NCBI RefSeq assembly: GCF_040250305.1
Contig: NZ_CP158190.1
Coordinates: forward strand, 2,760,001-2,824,000
Length of the DNA: 64,000 bases
Direction of reading: 5' to 3'
From: Peribacillus frigoritolerans
Lineage (GTDB): Bacteria; Bacillota; Bacilli; Bacillales; DSM-1321
Shown here piece after piece: positions 1-8,337 of the stretch. Positions within the stretch are counted from its first letter, which is position 1. Each line of letters begins with the position of its first letter. The notes under the pieces are model-generated. The model saw only the letters and a list, made by a program, of their open reading frames with translations. It searched no databases and was not told the DNA's origin. The translations under genes were made by a program, and so were the position numbers.

Positions 1-1569
1 ACTATTATTTTCCCTATCTTGCCAAATGATATTGCCATTTTCATCTTTCAGGACGAACTTGAATTCATAAAATCGATCTGCAGCTAAACGAAATGTTCCA
101 CTCCAGCTGCCTTCTGTGCTTTGAGTAAGTTTATATTCATAATCCTCAGGATTCCACCTGCCGATTTCCCCTCTATCCCCAATTAAGTAAACTCCCTGTG
201 TGGCAGGTACATTTTCAACTGTGAATGTAACTGGAATCGACTTGCCTTCCAATTTATCAGCCATCATCTTGAATTCATTTGTTGGATTTCCTTCATCGTC
301 GAATAAATAAGACATCCTTAGCAAGGTAAATCCCTCAAAACCATGGTTAAAAACCATTTCTGCTATATTGTCAAAGCCCGCTTCATTGTTGATCAGCGGG
401 AGTGCATTTTCCCCGTTTAATGAAATTCCTTTTTCATTAGCCAAAGAGGCAATATGGGTCACCAACGTCTTAGGAGCGCTATAGGATGGGGCAGTATGTG
501 CGTCTTGATCTCCCATTTCCAAACAGGTGAATGTGAGGGCCATATTCGATTTCTTAAATTGATTCAGTAATTGGGAGTAGTTATAATACCCGGCACTATA
601 CTCTGCAGAATGCGGCAGTACTGGATCATTCATTTTCCAATGGACTCCTGAGATTTTAGCTCCAATTGGAACGCCAAAGACTTCATCGAAATGTTTATGG
701 GCAAATTTAGAGATTTTTGCAAGATGCTTTTCGAGTGCTCCTTGATACCACTGCATAAAGTCGTATCCAAATTGAGTGTCGATTGCTCCGCCCCTGGTGA
801 AAAATTCATCCCCATTTCCTGGCGGCTGAATCTCATTCCAGTTTTTATACGTTTTGCCCCAAGCAGCATTTAATTTTTTTATCGTTGAATATTTTTCTCT
901 CATGGTAAGTCTGAAATCACGTTTCGCTCCTTCTGTATAAGCTTGGAGCTGTCCTCTTTCAGGATAATCCCAGCCATCAGCATTTTGATAGGAGGGATAT
1001 CTTAGTTCCCCAGCTGGTCCTGCACTTAAATATATTTTAGCTATTAAATCCTTCTTATCAGCAAAGTTCTTTGCAAAGGATTTATACAATTCGTTGTATT
1101 GATCGGCTGTACCTTCCCACCAAGGAGCAAGTACTTCCTTATTCCAGAAACCACTTTCACTCTTGAATGCCATGTTTTCAGAAGTGTCTTTATTCCAGAG
1201 CCAACTCGGGATGGGATAGTTGCAATCATCCCCCACATTACCGCCGCATTGGTGCGTAGACAAAATGGGCACCCATTTTAAACCGGAAGCTTTCACGGTT
1301 TCCGCATATTTTTTATAATAGGACCAATCAAACTGATTATCTTTTTTACTCTCGACCAATCCCCACCAGATATCTGTCGTAATTGCATATACTCCATTTT
1401 CCTTCAACTGGGTCAGCTCTGCTTTAAATGCCTCCCAATCTGTTATTTCACCCAATGGGGCCATCACATAAAGCTTGTAATCTGGTTGTACTTCTGCTAT
1501 TCCAGGTGTATTTGATAAAGGAACAAAATACAGCATAAAGGTAAAAACGCCAACAGATAATTTGTTCAT
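1..1569 (-). CDS. Beta-amylase (GH14) with C-terminal CBM20, 3' end cut by the window
   Basis: This is a secreted exo-acting alpha-1,4-glucan maltohydrolase that releases maltose from starch. It opens with a signal-peptide-like segment (MNKLSVGVFTFMLYF) and a probable cleavage site near residue 25. The glycoside hydrolase family 14 barrel follows. The two catalytic glutamates can be placed by motif: E188 in AGELRYPSY (general acid) and E387 in LNGENALP (general base). After about residue 440 comes a starch-binding CBM20 domain with GDRGEIGRWNP and FYEFKFVLKD. The frame is open at base 1, so the last part of CBM20 and the stop lie outside the window. ATG at 1569 follows a GGGGAAAGG ribosome site. 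It is the first gene behind the cre-like site at 1623-1637. Family assignment is very secure; only the end is missing. Confidence 0.93.
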   Translation of the reverse strand, partial: MNKLSVGVFTFMLYFVPLSNTPGIAEVQPDYKLYVMAPLGEITDWEAFKAELTQLKENGVYAITTDIWWGLVESKKDNQFDWSYYKKYAETVKASGLKWVPILSTHQCGGNVGDDCNYPIPSWLWNKDTSENMAFKSESGFWNKEVLAPWWEGTADQYNELYKSFAKNFADKKDLIAKIYLSAGPAGELRYPSYQNADGWDYPERGQLQAYTEGAKRDFRLTMREKYSTIKKLNAAWGKTYKNWNEIQPPGNGDEFFTRGGAIDTQFGYDFMQWYQGALEKHLAKISKFAHKHFDEVFGVPIGAKISGVHWKMNDPVLPHSAEYSAGYYNYSQLLNQFKKSNMALTFTCLEMGDQDAHTAPSYSAPKTLVTHIASLANEKGISLNGENALPLINNEAGFDNIAEMVFNHGFEGFTLLRMSYLFDDEGNPTNEFKMMADKLEGKSIPVTFTVENVPATQGVYLIGDRGEIGRWNPEDYEYKLTQSTEGSWSGTFRLAADRFYEFKFVLKDENGNIIWQDRENNS

Positions 1570-1622
1570 GAAACGCCAACCTTTCCCCTATAACTTTATT
1601 TGTTTAAATTTCGGTTCATCAC

Positions 1623-1637
1623 CGAAACCGCTTACAT
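1623..1637 (-). promoter_or_regulatory. cre-like CcpA site upstream of beta-amylase
   Basis: On the minus strand the 15 bases read ATGTAAGCGGTTTCG. They match the catabolite-responsive element WTGNAANCGNWNNCW at all but the last position. It lies 54 bp upstream of the amylase start, where it could repress the gene when glucose is present, as is usual for extracellular starch enzymes in Bacillus. The role is inferred. Confidence 0.6.
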
Positions 1638-1732
1638 TTTTTGTTTTTTAGTCATTCCTTTACTAGAATTATATTTGTTATGGAAATATTTATCAATTAT
1701 TTCATCGGAGGAATTTAGTTCAAAAATCGACA

Positions 1733-1763
1733 AAGAAAAAATGGATAGTCTAAGAGACTATCC
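1733..1763 (-). terminator. Intrinsic terminator of the nirBD transcript
   Basis: A perfect 9-bp stem (GGATAGTCT / AGACTATCC at 1743-1751 and 1755-1763) with a 3-nt loop is followed on the minus strand by a run of T at 1735-1741. It sits 12 bp past the nirD stop. Confidence 0.85.
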
Positions 1764-1774
1764 AGAGCAGCTGG

Positions 1775-2092
1775 TTATAAAACTATATAAACATTATCAT
1801 CTTCTATTTCAACATGGAATGTCTTTACACAACCATTATCAGGTTTTTGGACTTCTCCATTCTTGACACTGATTTTCCAGTCATGCATCGGGCAAAATAC
1901 GTGATCACCACTCACAATGCCTTCCACCAGAACCCCACCTTTGTGTGGGCAACGATTTTCAATAGCCCGGAATTCACCATTTGCTAAATGAAAAAGAGCA
2001 ATTTCATGAGAGCCTATGGTTACTGTTTTCCCTAGGTTTTTTGGCATCTCATTTACTGTTGAAACCTTTATCTTTTGAAGCGTTTTCCCCAT
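1775..2092 (-). CDS. nirD: Assimilatory nitrite reductase small subunit (NasE)
   Basis: This 105-residue Rieske-type subunit of the NADH-dependent nitrite reductase works with NirB to reduce nitrite to ammonium in the cytoplasm. Both halves of the Rieske cluster motif are present: C48-x-H50 in NRCPHKGG and C67-x2-H70 in FCPMHDW. A [2Fe-2S] cluster is therefore plausible here, although many NirD proteins have lost it. The gene lies 17 bp downstream of nirB on the same strand and is followed by a strong terminator, so it closes a two-gene nirBD operon. This equals nasDE of B. subtilis. Regulation is expected through the TnrA box upstream of nirB. Confidence 0.93.
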   Translation of the reverse strand: MGKTLQKIKVSTVNEMPKNLGKTVTIGSHEIALFHLANGEFRAIENRCPHKGGVLVEGIVSGDHVFCPMHDWKISVKNGEVQKPDNGCVKTFHVEIEDDNVYIVL

Positions 2093-2109
2093 TTAGGCTG
2101 CCCCCATAT

Positions 2110-4524
2110 TCATTTATTTGATATAGCTGGAATTTTCACTTTTTGAAATAAACCGGTTTTGATCGCATTGCTCTCAATGATTTCTTTCCACGGTTCTTGT
2201 AATACTGATAAGGCCTCATCCAAGTGTTGATTAAGCTCCATTCTTTTTTGCTTATCACCAATAATCGCCTTAATGGTATCGAACCCTACACGCTCAACCC
2301 AGACAGATGTTCTTTCTAAATAATTGGCAGTCTCTCGATAATGTTGGATGTATGCACCCGTAATTTCAATTACCTCATCACTAGTTTTCACTTTGCATAA
2401 TAATTCAGCAGCTCTTAAATGGGTTCCGCCGTTGCCGCCAATATAAATTTCCCATGCACCGTCCACTCCGACAACACCAAGATCTTTGATGCCGGATTCA
2501 GCACAATTACGAGGACATGCCGACACAGCCATCTTAACCTTATGCGGTGTGCCTACACGTTCAAATTTCTTCTCCAGGGCAATGCCCAGCCCAATTGAAT
2601 CTTGGGTGCCAAAGCGGCAAAAGTTTTCACCGACGCATGTTTTCACAGTTCGAAGGGTTTTTCCATAAGCATATCCAGAAGGCATATCCAGGTCAGCCCA
2701 TACTTTTGGAAGGTCTTCTTTTTCAACGCCGAACATATCTATTCTTTGCCCGCCTGTAACCTTAAGTAACTTAACATTATACTTATCGGCAACATTTGCT
2801 ATTTTCCGTAATTGATCAGGATTAGTGACGCCGCCATACATTCTTGGCACAACGGAAAATGTACCATCCTTTTGAATATTTGCATGAAGTCTTTCATTGA
2901 CATAGCGGGATTCTTTTTCATCTTCATAGTCAACAGGATGGATCATGCCTAAGTAATAGTTCAGTGCCGGTTTACACTTCGAGCAACCATCACTTGTATT
3001 CCAGCCAAGAACATTCATGACTTCTCGAGTATGGGTCAGATTTTTTTCGCGTATTTCAGAAACAACCTCATCTCTGGATAATGTGGTGCACGTGCATATG
3101 GATTCCTTCTGGTTTGACTTACTGAATTCAGCGCCTAATGTCAGCTCTAGAATATCACCGACTAATGGCTTACACCCTCCGCATGATCTCGAAGCACTTG
3201 TGCAGCCTTTTACTTCCTCAATACTTGTTAACCCATTAGATTCGATAGCCGTCACAATATCGCCCTTGGTTACACCATTACAACCACAGATGATTTCTTC
3301 ATTTAACATCGAAGTGACAAGGCTAACACTGGGTTCACTTGTTCCAGCATTTAAATACTCCGAAACGTCGGCATTTTTATTGATCATGCTCAATAGGTTA
3401 TTGCTTTCCTTTGTATCCCCGAATAATACGGCACCAGAAATTTTCCCATTTCGAATCATTACTTTTTTGTAAGTGCCATTCCATTCATTAAATTCCTTGA
3501 TTGATTTAGCTTGTTCATCCTCGAAAATTTCTCCAGCCGAAAATACATCAACACCAGATATTTTTAACTTAGTGGACAGCACTGAACCCTCGTAAGCTTT
3601 GTCTATCAACCCGCAAATCCTTTTGGCCAATACTTTGCCCTGTTCATATAGGGGAGCAACCAAACCATATACCATTTCACGGTGTTCCGCACATTCACCA
3701 ACCGCAAAAATATTCGGGATTCTTGTCTCCATATAATCGTTCACGATAATTCCTCGATTGACAGGGATGCCGCAATTTTGGGCCATTGCAACATTTGGCT
3801 TAATCCCAACTGCCATGACCACTAAATCGGCGCTGATTTCCTCGCCATCACTAAAGCGTAATCCTTTGACATCAAATTCACCTAAAACCTCCTGGGTCTG
3901 TTTCCCAAGATAAAAATTCATTCCCTGACTTTCAAGTTCCCTTTGCAGCATTTTTCCTGCTGTTGGATCTAACTGCCTATCCATCAAATATTCAGAAAGG
4001 TGAATTACATCTACCTGCATACCTAGATTCAAAAGCCCCCTTGCTGCTTCAAGACCCAGCAATCCTCCACCAATGACTGCAGCCTTTTTATTGTTTTTGG
4101 AATATTCGATCATTTTTTCACAATCTTCAATATTTCGAAAGGCAGTCACTCCTTTTTTATCAGCCCCCTTTATCGGTAGAATGAATGGGATTGATCCGGT
4201 AGCTAAAATTAATCGATCATATGCGACTTCACGATTTGCATCTGAATATATGATTTGCTTAGTGGTGTCGATGTTCGTGACTGTTTCACCTGAAAAAAGT
4301 GTAATATTGTTTTCTTTGTACCAATTCCAATCATTTATTGTAATATCATCTATCGTCGTAGCCCCTTGCAATACATTCGATAGTTGGATTCGATCATAAT
4401 TCGGATGCGGCTCACTTCCGAAGACAGTCACCTCAAACTTTTCCGGTTGAATTTTCAAAATTTCTTCTATACATCTTACTCCAGCCATACCATTCCCAAT
4501 GAGTGCCAATTTCTGCTTAGCCAT
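2110..4524 (-). CDS. nirB: Assimilatory nitrite reductase large subunit, NADH-dependent (NasD)
   Basis: This 804-residue cytoplasmic enzyme carries out the six-electron reduction of nitrite to ammonium. From the N-terminus it has an FAD/NADH pyridine-nucleotide-disulphide oxidoreductase region (GNGMAG at residues 10-15), two BFD-type [2Fe-2S] domains (CGCNGVTKGD...CTSASRSCGGC near 410-450, and CTCTTL...CSKCKP) and the sulphite/nitrite reductase ferredoxin-like and sirohaem domains. All four sirohaem/[4Fe-4S] cysteines are present: C630 and C636 in CVGENFC, C670 and C674 in CPRNC. Length matches the family. ATG at 4524 follows a GGAGG-like site. It is the first gene of the nirBD operon and is divergent from tnrA. 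The paralogue at 8338-10659 (nasB) has lost one of the sirohaem cysteines. Confidence 0.96.
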   Translation of the reverse strand: MAKQKLALIGNGMAGVRCIEEILKIQPEKFEVTVFGSEPHPNYDRIQLSNVLQGATTIDDITINDWNWYKENNITLFSGETVTNIDTTKQIIYSDANREVAYDRLILATGSIPFILPIKGADKKGVTAFRNIEDCEKMIEYSKNNKKAAVIGGGLLGLEAARGLLNLGMQVDVIHLSEYLMDRQLDPTAGKMLQRELESQGMNFYLGKQTQEVLGEFDVKGLRFSDGEEISADLVVMAVGIKPNVAMAQNCGIPVNRGIIVNDYMETRIPNIFAVGECAEHREMVYGLVAPLYEQGKVLAKRICGLIDKAYEGSVLSTKLKISGVDVFSAGEIFEDEQAKSIKEFNEWNGTYKKVMIRNGKISGAVLFGDTKESNNLLSMINKNADVSEYLNAGTSEPSVSLVTSMLNEEIICGCNGVTKGDIVTAIESNGLTSIEEVKGCTSASRSCGGCKPLVGDILELTLGAEFSKSNQKESICTCTTLSRDEVVSEIREKNLTHTREVMNVLGWNTSDGCSKCKPALNYYLGMIHPVDYEDEKESRYVNERLHANIQKDGTFSVVPRMYGGVTNPDQLRKIANVADKYNVKLLKVTGGQRIDMFGVEKEDLPKVWADLDMPSGYAYGKTLRTVKTCVGENFCRFGTQDSIGLGIALEKKFERVGTPHKVKMAVSACPRNCAESGIKDLGVVGVDGAWEIYIGGNGGTHLRAAELLCKVKTSDEVIEITGAYIQHYRETANYLERTSVWVERVGFDTIKAIIGDKQKRMELNQHLDEALSVLQEPWKEIIESNAIKTGLFQKVKIPAISNK

Positions 4525-4568
4525 GTTTTGTCCTCCAATAAGATTTTTTTGAAAGGATGATATGATTG

Positions 4569-4620
4569 ATTATAGGTGACGTCACTTTTTAATGCCATAA
4601 GTGTGTTATAAAATCTTACA
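4569..4620 (-). promoter_or_regulatory. nirB promoter with perfect TnrA box
   Basis: On the minus strand a TATAAT -10 lies at 4569-4574 with only a poor -35, typical of an activated promoter. A 17-base TnrA box (4604-4620, TGTTATAAAATCTTACA) matches TGTNANAWWWTMTNACA at every position. Its centre is about 50 bp upstream of the inferred start, the usual place for TnrA activation. The palindrome GTGACGTCAC (4577-4586) between the two has no assigned role. Confidence 0.8.
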
Positions 4621-4644
4621 TAGTTTTTTAAAATTAATAATTAA

Positions 4645-4686
4645 TGTTAGTTTTTATTACAAATATTCAGAAAATTAGGATATAAT
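4645..4686 (+). promoter_or_regulatory. tnrA promoter with second TnrA box
   Basis: A 17-base box at 4645-4661 (TGTTAGTTTTTATTACA) differs from the TnrA consensus at one position. It overlaps a TTACAA -35 (4657-4662) that is 18 bp from a TATAAT -10 at 4681-4686. This suggests that TnrA controls its own gene, as is known in B. subtilis. Which box serves which direction is an inference. Confidence 0.62.
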
Positions 4687-4719
4687 ATCCTTATTGATTC
4701 AGCATAAATCCAAAATGAG

Positions 4720-5055
4720 GTGATTTTCATCGTCCAGCAAAAAGAATCTTATTTAGACAGAAAAGTAATTTCCATAGGGGTTGTCAGAGAATTAACCGGA
4801 CTATCCGATAGACAAATCCGGTACTATGAAGAAAGAAAACTCGTTTTCCCCGAAAGATCTAAGGGGGGGAACCGTAAATACTCTTTTTCCGACGTCAAGG
4901 CATTAGTGGAAATTGCCGATAAAATAGAGGATGGAGTGCAAACCAATGAAATTAGGCAGGAAAAATTAAAAGAAAACAGAAAAATTGAACAGGAAAAAAT
5001 GCGAAAAAAAATGCTGCAGGGCCAATTAAATGCACACTTCGGATTACGTAATTGA
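4720..5055 (+). CDS. tnrA: Nitrogen-limitation regulator TnrA (MerR/GlnR family)
   Basis: TnrA is a global activator/repressor for nitrogen limitation, held inactive by feedback-inhibited glutamine synthetase. The protein has a MerR-type winged helix ([20 protein letters not shown]) and the TnrA-type tail [14 protein letters not shown], which separates it from GlnR and binds glutamine synthetase. It lies between its likely targets nirBD and nasABCF. The start is odd. The only standard codon is GTG at 4720, but the strong ribosome site GAGGTGA (4717-4723) overlaps it. The length of the B. subtilis protein would place the start at an ATC codon (4729), 5 bases after that site. Identity is secure; the start is not. 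Confidence 0.93.
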   Translation: MIFIVQQKESYLDRKVISIGVVRELTGLSDRQIRYYEERKLVFPERSKGGNRKYSFSDVKALVEIADKIEDGVQTNEIRQEKLKENRKIEQEKMRKKMLQGQLNAHFGLRN

Positions 5056-5166
5056 TTTTCGCTAAGCAACCGCAATTATTAGCCGATTCACTTGTCCATA
5101 TTTCATACTTCGATTAGCCAGGTAACAAATTCACCTTACATCTATAAAATAGCTGTTAACATTGTT

Positions 5167-5199
5167 AAACTGGACATGATGACTTTCATGTCCAGTTTT
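5167..5199 (+). terminator. Intrinsic terminator of tnrA
   Basis: A 13-bp perfect stem (AAACTGGACATGA at 5167-5179 pairing with 5186-5198) with a 6-nt loop runs into TTTTCCTTTT on the plus strand. It lies about 110 bp past the tnrA stop and separates it from the convergent nasF. Confidence 0.85.
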
Positions 5200-5243
5200 C
5201 CTTTTGCATTACAGTATAAGTATTCTAGCTAATCATTCCTTTT

Positions 5244-6014
5244 CTAAGCGAAATCCTTATCTTTTGACTTCTCTGAAAACCATGATAATTTCTTGGATAA
5301 ATTCACCACTTCTCCTATTACGATCATGGCGGGATTGGCAACCTGCTCTCTTGTAACGATCCCCACTATTGAATCAAATGTTCCTGTAAAAGTTCGTTGA
5401 AAACCGGTCGTTCCTTGTTCAATGACAGCAATGGCAGTTTCAGGCTTCTTTCCGCAGGAACGTAATTGTTTACAGATATATGGAAGGTTTTTAATCCCCA
5501 TATAAATAGCAATTGTGTCAACACCATGTGCCAAATGATGCCAGTTGATGTTATCAGGTTTGCCGGTCACGCAGTGTCCTGTGACAATTGCGAAGGAACT
5601 CCCCCATTCCCTGTGAGTCACGGGAATTCCAGCATAAGCTGGCGCAGCGATTCCAGATGTGATTCCAGGGACTATTTCAAATTGAATTCCGTGCTTTGCT
5701 AGCACTTCTGCTTCCTCGCCCCCTCGACCAAAGATGAAAGGATCTCCCCCTTTTAGACGAACAATCGTTTTTCTCTCCATTGATTTACTTATTAACAATT
5801 GATGAATGTCCTCTTGAGGGACACAATGTAGACCAGGCGCTTTACCGCAATAAATGTATTCAGCTTCAGGTTTACTGTACAAAAACAATTCACGATTTAC
5901 CAATCGATCGTACAAGATGACATCCGCTTCCGCGATGCATTTGATTGCCTTGACAGTAATTAAGTCCGGATCACCAGGACCGGCACCAACAATATAGACC
6001 TTACCTTTTTCCAT
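5244..6014 (-). CDS. nasF: Uroporphyrinogen-III C-methyltransferase (SUMT)
   Basis: The enzyme adds two SAM-derived methyl groups to uroporphyrinogen III to give precorrin-2, the precursor of the sirohaem that nitrite reductase needs. The 256-residue protein shows the SUMT signatures GAGPGDPDL near residue 10, the RLKGGDPFIFGRGGEE loop near residue 88 and VPGITSGIAAPAYAGIPVTHR. There is no fused HemD or Met8 domain, so oxidation and iron insertion must come from elsewhere. It is the last gene of the nas operon, 84 bp after nasC, equivalent to B. subtilis nasF. ATG at 6014 was chosen because the family motif starts a few residues after it. Confidence 0.92.
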   Translation of the reverse strand: MEKGKVYIVGAGPGDPDLITVKAIKCIAEADVILYDRLVNRELFLYSKPEAEYIYCGKAPGLHCVPQEDIHQLLISKSMERKTIVRLKGGDPFIFGRGGEEAEVLAKHGIQFEIVPGITSGIAAPAYAGIPVTHREWGSSFAIVTGHCVTGKPDNINWHHLAHGVDTIAIYMGIKNLPYICKQLRSCGKKPETAIAVIEQGTTGFQRTFTGTFDSIVGIVTREQVANPAMIVIGEVVNLSKKLSWFSEKSKDKDFA

Positions 6015-6098
6015 CCTTGATCCCCTTTTGTTGTTTAGTCATGATTAGATTATGGTTGAACCAAAAAAAATTATGGTGAATGGGAAGAAAAACTCCCC

Positions 6099-8249
6099 TT
6101 AATGAGACGTTAACTCGAATATAGGATGTACTTTTACAGCACTGACTTTAAATCCAGGCATTTTGCATGTCGGGTCTAAATCCTGTGAAACGAGGAGATT
6201 GACATTTTGGGAGTCTGCCCAATGAAAAGGAACGAATATAGTATCATGGCGAATGGTTGCTGACCATTTGCTCCTTATAACAATACTTCCCCGCCTTGAT
6301 TCGATTTTCACCAAAGTATTGTCTGGAATATGATATTTCTTGGCTGTTTCCGGATGAATTTCCATATATGATTCAAAATTTCTTGCGGCTAATGATGAGC
6401 TTTTTCTCGTTTGTACTCCTGTTAAATAATGTGACATAATTCGTCCTGTTGTTAAATAAAGTGGAAAATCATTACATGGCTGTTCTTTTGGAACAAGAGG
6501 CACATTATTAACCACAACCATGGCCGCCTTTCCATCCGGGTGGGCAAAAGACGTTTCAAATAACCTTTTTGTCCCTTTATGGTCAATGGTTGGGCATGGC
6601 CACAATATGCCTCCTTCTTTTCTTAATCGATCATACGTTATACCATAATAATCAGCGGTCCCCCCGCGGCTTGCCACTCTTAATTCTTCGAAAATCTCAT
6701 TCGCAGATTGAAAGGGAAAATGCTCTTCTTTTCCAAGAGCTTTTGCTATATCACAAATGATTTGCCAATCATGCTTCACTTCCCCAGGGGATGAAAAACT
6801 GGCTTCCCGCAGCGTTACCCGTCCTTCTAAATTCGTCATCGTTCCCTCATCCTCTAAATAAGACGAAGTAGGTAAAATCAAATCAGCCAATCTAGCAGTT
6901 TCAGAAACGAACATATCTACTGCGACTAGAAACTTTAATTTTTTCAAAGCCTTTTTGACAAAGTTAGCATTGGGATTCGAAACAATTGGATTGGAACACA
7001 TTAAAAACATGCCGGTAATTTCACCTTCATTTATCTTCTCTATCATTTCGTATGCCGATACACCTTTACGCGGCAAATCAGCCTCTTCAATACCCCATAT
7101 TCTTGCAATATGTAATCTATGTTCCTCATTTTCAATCATGCGATACCCCGGCAACTGGTCTGCCTTTTGGCCATGCTCTCTTGCTCCCTGTCCATTCCCC
7201 TGCCCAGTGATAGCTCCATAGCCCGAATTCACTTTTCCGATTTTCCCTGTAACAATAAGAATATTAAGAAAATTACGGACGGCCGCTGAACCATCTGTTT
7301 GCTGCTCAACTCCCCTTGCTGTAAAAATCATTCCTGATTCTTCTTTCCCGAACATTGCAGCCGCTTTTTGAATTTGGTCGCTAGGCACCCCTGTCATTTC
7401 TGCAATTTCCTCCAACTTTAAAGATGCAACATACTCTTTAACTTCGTTGTAGCCATTTGCACGTTCCCGGATAAATGCTTCATCAGTAAAATCCTCTTCA
7501 ATGATCACTTTCAATAATCCGTTTGCCAAGGCGGCATCCATCCCTGGTTTTACTTTTAGATGTAAGTCGGCCATTTTCGTTGTTGCTGTTTCCCGTGGAT
7601 CTACAGCAATGATATATGCCCCATTTTGTTTCGCTTTCTCAAAGTAAGGCATGATTGTCGGCTGGCATTCCGCAATATTTGTGCCCGCCAAGATAATGCA
7701 CTTTGTGAACGGAATCTCTGATAAGCTGTTGGTAAGGCCCCTGTCCATACCAAATGTTTGGCTGGCTGCCGAAGCAGCTGCGGACATGCACAAACGGCCA
7801 TTATAATCTATATACTTTGTTTTTAAAGCTACTCTTGCAAATTTCCCAAGCAAATATGCTTCTTCATTTGAAATGGATGCACTCCCATAAACAGATAATG
7901 CATTTACACCATCTTCCGCTTGAATTTTAGTGAAATTCTCCTTAATGTGGCTTAATGCTTCCTCCCATGATATTCGAATAAATTCCCCATTTTTTTTAAG
8001 TAATGGGTATTTAATTCGATCTTTATGCAAAGCATGTTGGTGTGCATTCATTCCTTTAATGCATAAGCGCCCCTCTGAGGTTGGATTATCTTTTCCGATC
8101 GTCATATACTTTTTTCTTGTCACGATTGTTTGTTCCAGCAGCTGCATCTTACATTGCATACTGCAAAATGGACATTGTGTTTCATATCGTTTTTCTGATT
8201 GGACCTCTTGTTGCTTCGTGCGGAAATACTTTAATAATAATTCGGTCAA
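6099..8249 (-). CDS. nasC: Assimilatory nitrate reductase catalytic subunit
   Basis: This 716-residue cytoplasmic molybdopterin (bis-MGD) oxidoreductase reduces nitrate to nitrite. The N-terminal [4Fe-4S] motif is complete: C26, C29 and C33 in CPFCSMQC and C63 in GRLCIKG. Molybdopterin oxidoreductase domains follow (ILAGTNIAECQPTIMPYF, GKIGKVNSGYGAITGQGNGQG). The C-terminal molydopterin-dinucleotide-binding domain begins near residue 590 (LTTGRIMSHYLTG). It lacks the fused C-terminal [2Fe-2S] domain of some NasA-type enzymes, which agrees with NasB supplying electrons. It lies 88 bp after nasB in the same direction. Confidence 0.94.
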   Translation of the reverse strand: MTELLLKYFRTKQQEVQSEKRYETQCPFCSMQCKMQLLEQTIVTRKKYMTIGKDNPTSEGRLCIKGMNAHQHALHKDRIKYPLLKKNGEFIRISWEEALSHIKENFTKIQAEDGVNALSVYGSASISNEEAYLLGKFARVALKTKYIDYNGRLCMSAAASAASQTFGMDRGLTNSLSEIPFTKCIILAGTNIAECQPTIMPYFEKAKQNGAYIIAVDPRETATTKMADLHLKVKPGMDAALANGLLKVIIEEDFTDEAFIRERANGYNEVKEYVASLKLEEIAEMTGVPSDQIQKAAAMFGKEESGMIFTARGVEQQTDGSAAVRNFLNILIVTGKIGKVNSGYGAITGQGNGQGAREHGQKADQLPGYRMIENEEHRLHIARIWGIEEADLPRKGVSAYEMIEKINEGEITGMFLMCSNPIVSNPNANFVKKALKKLKFLVAVDMFVSETARLADLILPTSSYLEDEGTMTNLEGRVTLREASFSSPGEVKHDWQIICDIAKALGKEEHFPFQSANEIFEELRVASRGGTADYYGITYDRLRKEGGILWPCPTIDHKGTKRLFETSFAHPDGKAAMVVVNNVPLVPKEQPCNDFPLYLTTGRIMSHYLTGVQTRKSSSLAARNFESYMEIHPETAKKYHIPDNTLVKIESRRGSIVIRSKWSATIRHDTIFVPFHWADSQNVNLLVSQDLDPTCKMPGFKVSAVKVHPIFELTSH

Positions 8250-8337
8250 GGCTCCTCACCCTTTACTCATTGATTTCTTATGTTACAAACATTTATCCGT
8301 TTATCTAAAGGTATTTCCTCTTAGTTCATTCTCTGAT

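Noticed and set aside
1600..1866. 88-codon plus-strand frame between beta-amylase and nirD
   Set aside because: Overlaps the cre-like site, the nirD terminator and the nirD 3' end; no ribosome site.
3017..3472. 151-codon plus-strand frame inside nirB
   Set aside because: Antisense shadow of a strongly conserved gene with no ribosome site; the composition is that of reverse-complement codons.
4577..4586. GTGACGTCAC palindrome in the nirB-tnrA interval as a binding site
   Set aside because: No known Bacillus regulator motif matches it closely enough; it lies between the -10 and -35 and was left unassigned.
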